DNA from: an uncultured Collinsella sp.
GTDB taxonomy: Bacteria; Actinomycetota; Coriobacteriia; Coriobacteriales; Coriobacteriaceae
Direction of reading: 5' to 3'
Assembly: GCA_902469555.1 (NCBI GenBank)
Contig: CABRDB010000024.1
Location: forward strand, 1-7,606
DNA: 7,606 nt
The position numbers and the translations under genes were made by a program. Below the pieces are notes generated by a model. The model saw nothing but the letters and a program-made list of their open reading frames with translations, searched no databases and was not told the origin of the DNA. This document shows, one piece after another, positions 1-5,113 of this stretch. The stretch's first letter is position 1. Every line of letters starts with the position of its first letter.

Positions 1-62
1 ATCCTGCGTCCCCGCGCGGGCGCCCCCGGCTATCCAACCTCTTCGATAGGAGCTTTTCCCAC

Positions 63-1517
63 ATGGCTGACATCGCATTCGAGAAGGACCTCTCCGTCAC
101 CGAGACCGGCATCGAGGGGCTCAAGGTCGTCGACCTCGCCGTCCACGGCGACTCGCGCGGCTGGTTCAAGGAGAACTGGCAGCGCGCCAAGATGACCGAA
201 CTCGGGATCCCCGATCTCCGCGTCGTCCAGAACAACATCTCCTACAACGACAGCCGCGGCGTCACCCGCGGCATCCACGCGGAGCCCTGGGACAAGTTCA
301 TCTCCGTGGCCCGCGGCTCGGTCTTCGGCGCCTGGGTGGACCTTCGCGAGGGCAGCGCCACCTACGGCAAGGTGTTCACCTGCACCCTGGACCCGTCCAG
401 GGCCATCTACGTCCCGCGCGGCGTGGGCAACAGCTTCCAGGCGCTCGAGGACGGCACCGCCTACACCTACCTGGTGGACGCCCACTGGTCGCTGGAGCTG
501 AAGAGGACCTACACCTTCGTGTACCTCGCCGACCCGGAGCTCGCCATCGAGTGGCCGATCCCGCTCGATGAGGCCACCGTATCCGAGGCCGACCTCAACC
601 ACCCGATGCTCAGGGACGTCGTCCCCATGGCGCCCAAGAGGACGCTCGTCACCGGCTGCAACGGCCAGCTGGGCCATGCGGTGCGCGCGCTCGCCGAGGA
701 GCGCGGCGTCGCCAAGGACTTCGACTTCTGCGACATCGACACCTTCGACATGTCCGACCCGGAGGCCTATTCGCAGTACGACTGGTCGCTCTACGGCACC
801 GTGATCAACTGCGGCGCCTACACGGCCGTGGATAAAGCGGAGACCCCCGAGGGCCGCGCGACCGCCTGGAAGGCCAACGCGACCGGCCCGGCGCTTCTCG
901 CACGCACCTGCGCCGGGCACGGGATCACCCTGGTCCACGTCTCCTCCGACTACGTCTTCGACGGCACGGCCGAGGTCCACACGGAGGACGAGCCCCTCAG
1001 CCCGCTGTCCGTCTACGGCCAGACCAAGGCGGCCGGCGACATCGCCGTCGCCGGGTGCCCGCGCCACTACATCATGCGCAGCTCCTGGGTCATCGGCGAG
1101 GGCCACAACTTCGTCAAGACCATGAAGGGGCTGTCCGACCGCGTCGCCGACCCGGAGGACGGGCTCGCGCAGGTCACCGTCGTGGACGACCAGCTGGGCC
1201 GCCTGACCTTCACGCGCGACATGGCCGCGGCCATCTTCCACGTGCTGGACGCGAAGGCCCCCTACGGCACCTACGACTGCACCGGATCCGGCGCGGTGAA
1301 GAGCTGGGCCGACATCGCCCGAGCCGTCTTCGAGGCCGCCAACGGCAACGGCGACAGGGTCGTGCCGGTATCGACCGCCGACTACTACGCCGGCGCCGCG
1401 GGCCCCATCGCACCGCGCCCGGTCCACTCCGCGCTCGACCTGTCCAGGCTCGAGTCTGTCGGCTTCCACATGCCCGACTGGGAGGAAGAGCTGGGGGAGT
1501 ATCTTAAGACGCTCTAG
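63..1517 (+). CDS. rfbCD: Fused dTDP-4-dehydrorhamnose 3,5-epimerase / dTDP-4-dehydrorhamnose reductase (RmlC-RmlD)
   Basis: This 484-residue cytoplasmic enzyme should convert dTDP-4-keto-6-deoxyglucose to dTDP-L-rhamnose. Residues 1 to about 185 form an RmlC-like cupin: GVTRGIHAEPWDKF (67-80) holds the RGxH catalytic histidine (H72), and VPRGVGNSF (117-125) matches the usual 'PxGFAHGF' strand. Residues from about 190 form RmlD: a Rossmann loop TLVTGCNGQLG (194-204), SSDYVFDG (294-301), and the SDR catalytic pair in VYGQTK (Y318, K322). The ATG at 63 follows AGGAG at 48-52 with 10 nt between. Single-domain RmlC and RmlD are each normally about half this length, so this is a fusion, with 'MAPK' near 189 at the junction. 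In the epimerase half, the usual H of AHGF is N123, and the K-T-x-x-Y-Y segment reads as V-D-A-H-W. I believe this is typical of the fused subfamily. The gene is visibly richer in G+C than its neighbours and uses AGG for six arginines. Its promoter and any upstream rmlA/rmlB lie outside the window. Confidence 0.93.
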   Translation: MADIAFEKDLSVTETGIEGLKVVDLAVHGDSRGWFKENWQRAKMTELGIPDLRVVQNNISYNDSRGVTRGIHAEPWDKFISVARGSVFGAWVDLREGSATYGKVFTCTLDPSRAIYVPRGVGNSFQALEDGTAYTYLVDAHWSLELKRTYTFVYLADPELAIEWPIPLDEATVSEADLNHPMLRDVVPMAPKRTLVTGCNGQLGHAVRALAEERGVAKDFDFCDIDTFDMSDPEAYSQYDWSLYGTVINCGAYTAVDKAETPEGRATAWKANATGPALLARTCAGHGITLVHVSSDYVFDGTAEVHTEDEPLSPLSVYGQTKAAGDIAVAGCPRHYIMRSSWVIGEGHNFVKTMKGLSDRVADPEDGLAQVTVVDDQLGRLTFTRDMAAAIFHVLDAKAPYGTYDCTGSGAVKSWADIARAVFEAANGNGDRVVPVSTADYYAGAAGPIAPRPVHSALDLSRLESVGFHMPDWEEELGEYLKTL

Positions 1518-1539
1518 CCGCTATCAACTTTTCGAGAGT

Positions 1540-1569
1540 AAAAGCCGCCGTTCTTTAACGGCGGCTTTT
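1540..1569. terminator. Bidirectional intrinsic terminator between convergent rfbCD and glycosyltransferase genes
   Basis: AAAAGCCGCCGTT (1540-1552) pairs perfectly with AACGGCGGCTTTT (1557-1569) around a CTTT loop, giving 13 base pairs with a GC-rich core. The A-run on one side and T-run on the other give a T-tract in either direction. It sits 22 nt after the rfbCD stop and 53 nt beyond the end of the convergent glycosyltransferase gene, so it probably ends transcription from both sides. Confidence 0.9.
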
Positions 1570-1622
1570 CTTGTTGATGGCTATCTGCGCAGTGGTGCCA
1601 ATAGTATTTTGCGGAAGATCTT

Positions 1623-2591
1623 TCACTCGCTTGGCTTGGAAGTGGGGTGGCCAGGCTGATCATCGTGGGCGTATTTGCTGTACACGTTGACCTCCCACTG
1701 CTTTTTTTCGACCTTTGCCACGGAATCGAGGATGAAGCCGGTCGCAAGGCTCAGACCGCACAGGAACATAAACGACGCGGCGAGCATGGCGGTGGGGAAG
1801 CGCGGAACGAGGCCGGTCTGGAAATACTCGACAACGATGGGCATGCCCAAGGCGAGGCCGATCACCGCAAACAGAAGCGCGACGAGGCTGAAGAACTTCA
1901 GAGGGCGGTAGTCCTTGAACAGCGTGCCAATCATCGCAACGACTTTAATGCCGTCGCTTACGGTATTGAGCTTGGACTCGGAACCTTCCGGACGGTCGCG
2001 GTACTCGATGGGCACATCCTTGATGCGCCAGCGGTGGTCGACGGCGTGGATCGAGAGCTCGGTTTCGATCTGGAAGCCCTCGGAAAGCACAGGGAAGGTT
2101 TTAACGAACGGGCGGCTCATGGCACGGTAGCCGGTCATGACATCATCGAAGCTGTAGCCATAGATCCACTTGATCATGGCACGGACCAGATTGTTGCCAA
2201 AGCCGTGGAAGGCACGCTTGTTCTCCTCGGCATAGGTGCCGTTGGAAAGGCGATCGCCTACGGTCATGTCGGCCGTGCCGCTGAGGATAGGCTCGCAGAG
2301 GGCTTTGGCCGCCTCGGCGGGGTAGGTGTCGTCGCCGTCGACCATCAGGTAGCAATCGGCGTCGATGTCGCGAAACATCTGGCGGCACACGTTGCCCTTT
2401 CCCTGACGGGGCTCAAAGCGGACCGTGGCGCCGTGCTCGGTGGCGATGCGTGAGGTATCGTCCGACGAATTGTTGTCATAGACATAGACCGTCGCTTGCG
2501 GAAGCTCGCGGTGAAAGTCGTCGATGACTTTGCCGATCGTGAGCGCTTCGTTGTAGCAGGGGATGATGACGGCGATGGATTCAGAATTCAC
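1623..2591 (-). CDS. Membrane-anchored family 2 glycosyltransferase (polyprenyl-phosphate sugar synthase type)
   Basis: The 322-residue protein has a GT-A glycosyltransferase domain followed by two membrane segments. The N-terminus IAVIIPCYNEALTIGKVI (6-23) and VYVYDNNSSDDT (35-46) are the nucleotide-binding start of family GT2. DGDDT (85-89) carries the metal-binding DxD-type motif. DDVMTGYRAMSR (149-160) and EGFQIETELS (171-180) match the DPM1/ArnC-like acceptor region. Hydrophobic stretches at about 231-256 and 264-289 are likely membrane helices, and the tail (290-322) is hydrophilic. By family, it probably moves a sugar from a nucleotide donor to a polyprenyl phosphate on the inner face of the membrane; donor and acceptor cannot be read from sequence. 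The start is GTG at 2591, preceded by AAGGAG (2603-2598) at 6 nt. It is transcribed divergently from the exporter genes and converges on rfbCD, which suggests a role in surface polysaccharide assembly. Confidence 0.9.
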   Translation of the reverse strand: MNSESIAVIIPCYNEALTIGKVIDDFHRELPQATVYVYDNNSSDDTSRIATEHGATVRFEPRQGKGNVCRQMFRDIDADCYLMVDGDDTYPAEAAKALCEPILSGTADMTVGDRLSNGTYAEENKRAFHGFGNNLVRAMIKWIYGYSFDDVMTGYRAMSRPFVKTFPVLSEGFQIETELSIHAVDHRWRIKDVPIEYRDRPEGSESKLNTVSDGIKVVAMIGTLFKDYRPLKFFSLVALLFAVIGLALGMPIVVEYFQTGLVPRFPTAMLAASFMFLCGLSLATGFILDSVAKVEKKQWEVNVYSKYAHDDQPGHPTSKPSE

Positions 2592-2597
2592 TCAATG

Positions 2598-2603
2598 CTC
2601 CTT
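2598..2603 (-). promoter_or_regulatory. Ribosome binding site of the glycosyltransferase gene
   Basis: AAGGAG on the minus strand lies 6 nt before the GTG at 2591. It supports that GTG as the start; no in-frame ATG competes nearby. Confidence 0.75.
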
Positions 2604-2621
2604 ATACATTCAATCCTTGAA

Positions 2622-2627
2622 AGTATA
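2622..2627 (-). promoter_or_regulatory. Candidate -10 box for the glycosyltransferase gene
   Basis: The minus strand reads TATACT here, about 30 nt upstream of the GTG start. TTAGGA at 2650-2645, 17 nt further upstream, matches the -35 consensus at only three of six positions. The 160-bp divergent gap must hold promoters for both sides and is AT-richer than the genes around it. This is the best minus-strand candidate but is not proven. Confidence 0.4.
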
Positions 2628-2706
2628 GCCGTTTGGTCATGGCATCCTAAGATGTGGGTTAGTTCTCCAGTTTTGTTGCGTGAATCGTTTGCATGGTCGT
2701 CGGGTC

Positions 2707-2712
2707 TATACT
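2707..2712 (+). promoter_or_regulatory. Candidate -10 box for the exporter operon
   Basis: TATACT lies 39 nt upstream of the permease GTG and matches five of six positions of the -10 consensus. I find no convincing -35 hexamer at 16-18 nt spacing, and no TGn extension. It mirrors the TATACT assigned to the divergent gene. Confidence 0.4.
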
Positions 2713-2736
2713 GTTCGTTTGTCAACGATTACGAGT

Positions 2737-2743
2737 AAAGGAG
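2737..2743 (+). promoter_or_regulatory. Ribosome binding site setting the permease start
   Basis: AAAGGAG lies 8 nt before the GTG at 2752. The same frame stays open upstream to an ATG at 2680, but that ATG lies upstream of the candidate -10 box and has no purine-rich site. The GTG is therefore the better start. Confidence 0.8.
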
Positions 2744-2751
2744 TTGCATCC

Positions 2752-3597
2752 GTGTCGGATCAGACAAAGCAACAAGAAACTCGCAGTCTGCCTGCGACGT
2801 TTGCTAAGAACGAATTTGAGAAGGATGCGTTTATCCTTCGTCAGCTGGTTACCAAGGATTTTAAGATCAAGTATCGCCGTAGCGTTCTGGGTGTCGCATG
2901 GTCGGTGCTCAATCCGTTGCTGATGATGATCGTCATGGCCATCGTGTTCTCGACGATTTTTGGCCAGGGCCGCAATGGCTCAATGACGCCCGAGATGTAC
3001 CCGCTGTACTTGATCGTGGGTAACATTACCTTTGCCGTCATGTCCGAGTCTACGAACCAGGCCCTGACGTCTATCGTGGGCGCTGCCCCTCTGCTCAAGA
3101 AGGTTAAGGTGCACCGCTGGGTCTTCCCGGTGCAGAAGGTGCTCTTCTCGCTGGTCAACTTTGCCTTCTCGCTGGTCGCCGTCGCCATCGTCATGCTGTG
3201 GTTCCGCGTTATGCCTTCTTGGCACCTCATTCTGCTGCCGGTTTGCCTGCTGCTGCTTATGTGCTTCTGCATGGGCCTGGGCATGATGCTCTCTGCTCTT
3301 ACGGTCTTTTTCCGCGACGTTATGCATCTATGGAGCGTCGTCATCACGGCATGGACTTACATTACGCCCATCTTCTGGACGACTGACTATATTGCGCAAA
3401 TGCCGCATCTCGTGCGTATCTTGATGTATGCGAACCCCATGTTCAACTACCTGCAGTTTATGCGCGATATCTTTCTGTTCCAGACTACGCCCTCGCTCAT
3501 GACGTTTGGTATGTGCGTTGCCTGGGCGGTTCTTGCGCTTATTATTGGCTATACCGTATTCCATAAGTCCGAGCGCAAATTTATCCTCTACATCTAA
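2752..3597 (+). CDS. wzm: ABC-2 type polysaccharide export permease (Wzm/TagG family)
   Basis: The 281-residue integral membrane protein is the channel subunit of an ABC exporter for a lipid-linked polysaccharide such as O-antigen, wall teichoic acid or a rhamnan. The cytoplasmic N-terminus ends in KIKYRRSVLGVAWSVLNPLL (38-57), the amphipathic signature of the ABC2_membrane polysaccharide family. About six hydrophobic segments follow, near 52-70, 84-105, 130-150, 157-183, 192-210 and 250-268. FFRDVMHLWSV (186-196) and TPIFW (205-209) are also typical of the family. The tail HKSERKFILYI ends directly after the last helix. The GTG start at 2752 is chosen over an in-frame ATG at 2680 because of its ribosome binding site; this gives the usual family length. 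The ATPase gene begins 11 nt after the stop codon, so the two form an operon. Confidence 0.93.
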   Translation: MSDQTKQQETRSLPATFAKNEFEKDAFILRQLVTKDFKIKYRRSVLGVAWSVLNPLLMMIVMAIVFSTIFGQGRNGSMTPEMYPLYLIVGNITFAVMSESTNQALTSIVGAAPLLKKVKVHRWVFPVQKVLFSLVNFAFSLVAVAIVMLWFRVMPSWHLILLPVCLLLLMCFCMGLGMMLSALTVFFRDVMHLWSVVITAWTYITPIFWTTDYIAQMPHLVRILMYANPMFNYLQFMRDIFLFQTTPSLMTFGMCVAWAVLALIIGYTVFHKSERKFILYI

Positions 3598-3601
3598 GGA
3601 G
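3596..3601 (+). promoter_or_regulatory. Ribosome binding site of the ATPase gene, overlapping the permease stop
   Basis: AAGGAG shares two bases with the TAA stop of the permease gene. It is 4 nt from the GTG at 3606 and 7 nt from the ATG at 3609. The spacing favours the ATG and suggests translational coupling between the two subunits. Confidence 0.75.
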
Positions 3602-3608
3602 TGCTGTG

Positions 3609-4376
3609 ATGACTGAATCTGTTGTTGATTACAGCGAGCAGCCTCTGGCTGTCGAGGTCGACGACGTCACCATGATCTTTAACATGGCGTCCGAGTCGCT
3701 GACCAACCTCAAGGAGTACTTCATCAAGCTCGCCAAGCACGAGCTGTTCTTTGAGGAGTTTAGGGCGCTTAAGCATATCTCGTTTGATATTCACCGTGGC
3801 GAGGTCGTGGGTCTAGTCGGCACCAACGGCTCCGGCAAGTCTACGATGCTCAAGATTATCGCTGGCGTGCTTGAGCCTAGCGAGGGCAGCGTTAAGGTGC
3901 ACGGCAATATTGCGCCTCTGATTGAGCTTGGTGCCGGCTTTGACCCCGAGCTGACCGCCCGCGAGAACATCTATCTGAACGGTGCCCTGCTCGGCTATAC
4001 CAAGGAGTTCATCGACGCCAACTTTGACGGCATTATCGAGTTCGCTGAGCTGCAGAACTTTGTCGATATGCCGCTTAAGAACTTCTCCTCGGGCATGGTG
4101 GCGCGTATCGCCTTTGCAATCGCGACGATTACTGAGCCCGATATTCTGATCGTTGATGAGACGCTGTCCGTCGGTGATGTGTTCTTCCAGCAGAAGTGTG
4201 AGGCCCGCATTCAGCACTTTATCCAGAGCGGTGACGTGACGGTTCTGTTCGTTTCGCACTCCATGGAGCAGGTTGAGCGCATCTGCCAGCGTGCCGTTTG
4301 GATTGAGAAGGGTGACCTTCGCATGGACGGCCCGGTCGATGAGGTCTGCAAGGCGTATCGCGAGCAGTTCAACTAG
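3609..4376 (+). CDS. wzt: ABC transporter ATPase for polysaccharide export (Wzt/TagH family)
   Basis: The 255-residue nucleotide-binding subunit powers the permease encoded just upstream. Visible motifs are Walker A GTNGSGKST (71-79), the signature FSSGM (159-163, in place of the usual LSGGQ), Walker B DILIVDE (178-184), the D-loop region TLSVGD (185-190) and the switch histidine in FVSHS (H217). The segment NIAPLIELGAGFDPELTARE (100-119) is the hallmark of the polysaccharide/teichoic acid export subfamily. The protein stops soon after the ATPase core. It therefore lacks the C-terminal carbohydrate-binding domain of long Wzt proteins such as those of E. coli O8/O9a, and recognition of a modified polymer end is unlikely. 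A GTG one codon earlier (3606) is an alternative start. TagH and RfbE-like names would fit equally well, because the polymer is unknown. Confidence 0.93.
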   Translation: MTESVVDYSEQPLAVEVDDVTMIFNMASESLTNLKEYFIKLAKHELFFEEFRALKHISFDIHRGEVVGLVGTNGSGKSTMLKIIAGVLEPSEGSVKVHGNIAPLIELGAGFDPELTARENIYLNGALLGYTKEFIDANFDGIIEFAELQNFVDMPLKNFSSGMVARIAFAIATITEPDILIVDETLSVGDVFFQQKCEARIQHFIQSGDVTVLFVSHSMEQVERICQRAVWIEKGDLRMDGPVDEVCKAYREQFN

Positions 4377-4378
4377 GT

Positions 4379-4384
4379 TATAAT
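4379..4384 (+). promoter_or_regulatory. Candidate -10 box for the tRNA-Arg gene
   Basis: A perfect TATAAT begins 3 nt after the wzt stop codon and 52 nt upstream of the tRNA, placing initiation near 4391. No good -35 hexamer is visible at 16-18 nt upstream, where the end of wzt lies. The tRNA needs either its own promoter or read-through from wzt, and this is the only strong box in the gap. Confidence 0.45.
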
Positions 4385-4390
4385 TACTTG

Positions 4391-4419
4391 CGCCCGACAG
4401 GCTTGCGCTTGCTTGGGCG
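4391..4419 (+). terminator. Imperfect hairpin between wzt and tRNA-Arg, possible weak terminator
   Basis: CGCCCGACAGGC (4391-4402) pairs with GCTTGcTTGGGCG (4407-4419) around a TTGC loop. The stem has 12 pairs, including G-T pairs, with C4412 bulged. The following TGTGGTTATTT is only partly T-rich, so termination of the exporter transcript would be weak. If the TATAAT just upstream is active, the hairpin would instead sit at the 5' end of the tRNA precursor. Confidence 0.4.
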
Positions 4420-4430
4420 TGTGGTTATTT

Positions 4431-4507
4431 GCTCCATTAGCTCAGTTGGATAGAGCAGGGGACTTCTAATCCCAAGGTCGACGGTTCGAATCCGCCATGG
4501 AGCACCA
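4431..4507 (+). tRNA. tRNA-Arg (anticodon UCU)
   Basis: A full cloverleaf is visible. The acceptor stem GCTCCAT (4431-4437) pairs with ATGGAGC (4497-4503), then discriminator A and an encoded CCA (4505-4507). The D-arm starts GCTC with the loop AGTTGGATA. The anticodon loop CTTCTAA has TCT at 4465-4467, which reads AGA (and possibly AGG) arginine codons. The T-loop is TTCGAAT. Two stem positions do not pair in a Watson-Crick or G-U way: G27-A43 in the anticodon stem and A50-C64 in the T stem. All other invariant positions are normal, so the gene looks functional. Confidence 0.97.
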
Positions 4508-4516
4508 TCGTTTATT

Positions 4517-4549
4517 AAGCCCGGACCGCTTGGTGGTCTGGGCTTTTTT
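4517..4549 (+). terminator. Intrinsic terminator of tRNA-Arg
   Basis: AAGCCCGGACC (4517-4527) pairs with GGTCTGGGCTT (4535-4545) over 11 base pairs with one G-T pair and a 7-nt loop. A run of T continues to 4549. It begins 10 nt after the tRNA CCA. On the minus strand no good T-tract follows, so it would end the aroQ transcript poorly. Confidence 0.9.
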
Positions 4550-4611
4550 CATCTTGTATGCTGCTGAAGCCGAGCGCGAGCAAGCCGCTGCTGTTTGTTG
4601 GGGTTGGCATT
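4550..4611. other. Short gap between the tRNA terminator and the aroQ 3' end
   Basis: No open frame, RNA or clear minus-strand terminator is visible in these 62 bases. How the aroQ transcript ends is not evident. Confidence 0.5.
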
Positions 4612-5049
4612 TTACTTTTCCAGATGCTCTTTCAACAGCTCTAGCGCATGTGCGTAGCCCTGCAGGCCTTCGCCGGTGATGGTGGCAAAGCAGGCCAGGC
4701 GGGCGTAGCTCACCTGGCGGAAGTCCTCGCGCGTCTCTACGGCGCTGATGTGCACCTCGACGGCAGGGATGGCGACGGCCTTGAGGGCGTCAAGGATTGC
4801 CACGCTGGTGTGCGTGTAGGCTGCCGGGTTGATGACGATGCCGTCGACCTTGCCGTAGGCCTCCTGGATCTTGTCGACGATGCTGCCCTCGTGGTTGGAC
4901 TGGAAAACCTCGACCTCGTCGAAGCCCTGTGCGGCGCCAGCTTCCTGGCAGATCTGCACTAAGCGGTCGTAGTTGTCGCTGCCATAGATGCCCGGCTCGC
5001 GAATGCCGAGCATGTTGAGGTTGGGGCCGTTGATGACGAGTGCTTTCAT
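4612..5049 (-). CDS. aroQ: 3-dehydroquinate dehydratase, type II
   Basis: The 145-residue cytoplasmic enzyme dehydrates 3-dehydroquinate to 3-dehydroshikimate, the third step of the shikimate pathway. Length and motifs fit the small dodecameric type II family. The N-terminus VINGPNLNMLGIREPGIYG (5-23) carries the catalytic loop arginine and tyrosine (R17, Y22). FQSNHEGSIVDKI follows, then INPAAYTHTSVAILDAL, which supplies the substrate-binding Asn and the catalytic His, and VEVHISAVETREDFRQ. The last motif usually reads HISN or HLSN; here the Asn is Ala. The ATG at 5049 is chosen because AAAGGAAG lies 5 nt upstream and it gives the standard N-terminus. The frame stays open further upstream, but only through the intergenic hairpin and over the end of aroEK. 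It is the last visible gene of the aromatic cluster, 64 nt after the aroEK stop. Confidence 0.95.
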   Translation of the reverse strand: MKALVINGPNLNMLGIREPGIYGSDNYDRLVQICQEAGAAQGFDEVEVFQSNHEGSIVDKIQEAYGKVDGIVINPAAYTHTSVAILDALKAVAIPAVEVHISAVETREDFRQVSYARLACFATITGEGLQGYAHALELLKEHLEK

Positions 5050-5054
5050 GGTTG

Positions 5055-5062
5055 CTTCCTTT
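5055..5062 (-). promoter_or_regulatory. Ribosome binding site deciding the aroQ start
   Basis: AAAGGAAG on the minus strand lies 5 nt before the ATG at 5049. It rules in that start over the longer upstream frame. Confidence 0.8.
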
Positions 5063-5070
5063 GCGAATGG

Positions 5071-5111
5071 AAAACCACCACAAAGGTGCCTGTCCCCTTT
5101 GTGGTGGTTTT
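5071..5111. repeat. Perfect 16-bp inverted repeat between aroEK and aroQ (REP-like hairpin)
   Basis: The 16-base arm at 5071-5086 (AAAACCACCACAAAGG) is perfectly complemented by 5096-5111 (CCTTTGTGGTGGTTTT) around a 9-nt loop. It begins 2 nt after the aroEK stop and ends 21 nt before the aroQ start. On the minus strand it reads AAAGGGGACAGGCACCTTT at its centre. The terminal T4 gives it some terminator character in both directions, so it could lessen aroQ expression relative to aroEK. Its core resembles that of the palindrome upstream of pheA, so it is better explained as a dispersed intergenic repeat that may also act as an attenuating hairpin. Confidence 0.85.
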
Positions 5112-5113
5112 GG

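Noticed and set aside
30..1469. Long open frame on the - strand, antisense to rfbCD
   Set aside because: Its composition is low-complexity (rich in V, G, D, R, A), it has no domain, and it lies exactly opposite a full rfbCD gene. It is a codon-bias shadow.
1647..2453. Open + frame antisense to the glycosyltransferase gene
   Set aside because: It has no recognisable motif, and the minus strand carries a complete GT2 protein with a ribosome binding site.
2680..2751. N-terminal extension of the permease from an ATG at 2680
   Set aside because: It has no ribosome binding site, includes the likely -10 box, and adds residues unlike the family. The GTG at 2752 has AAAGGAG at good spacing.
4431..4611. 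Phage or island attachment site at tRNA-Arg
   Set aside because: There is no integrase and no repeated copy of the tRNA 3' end within the window; the flanking genes are ordinary chromosomal genes.
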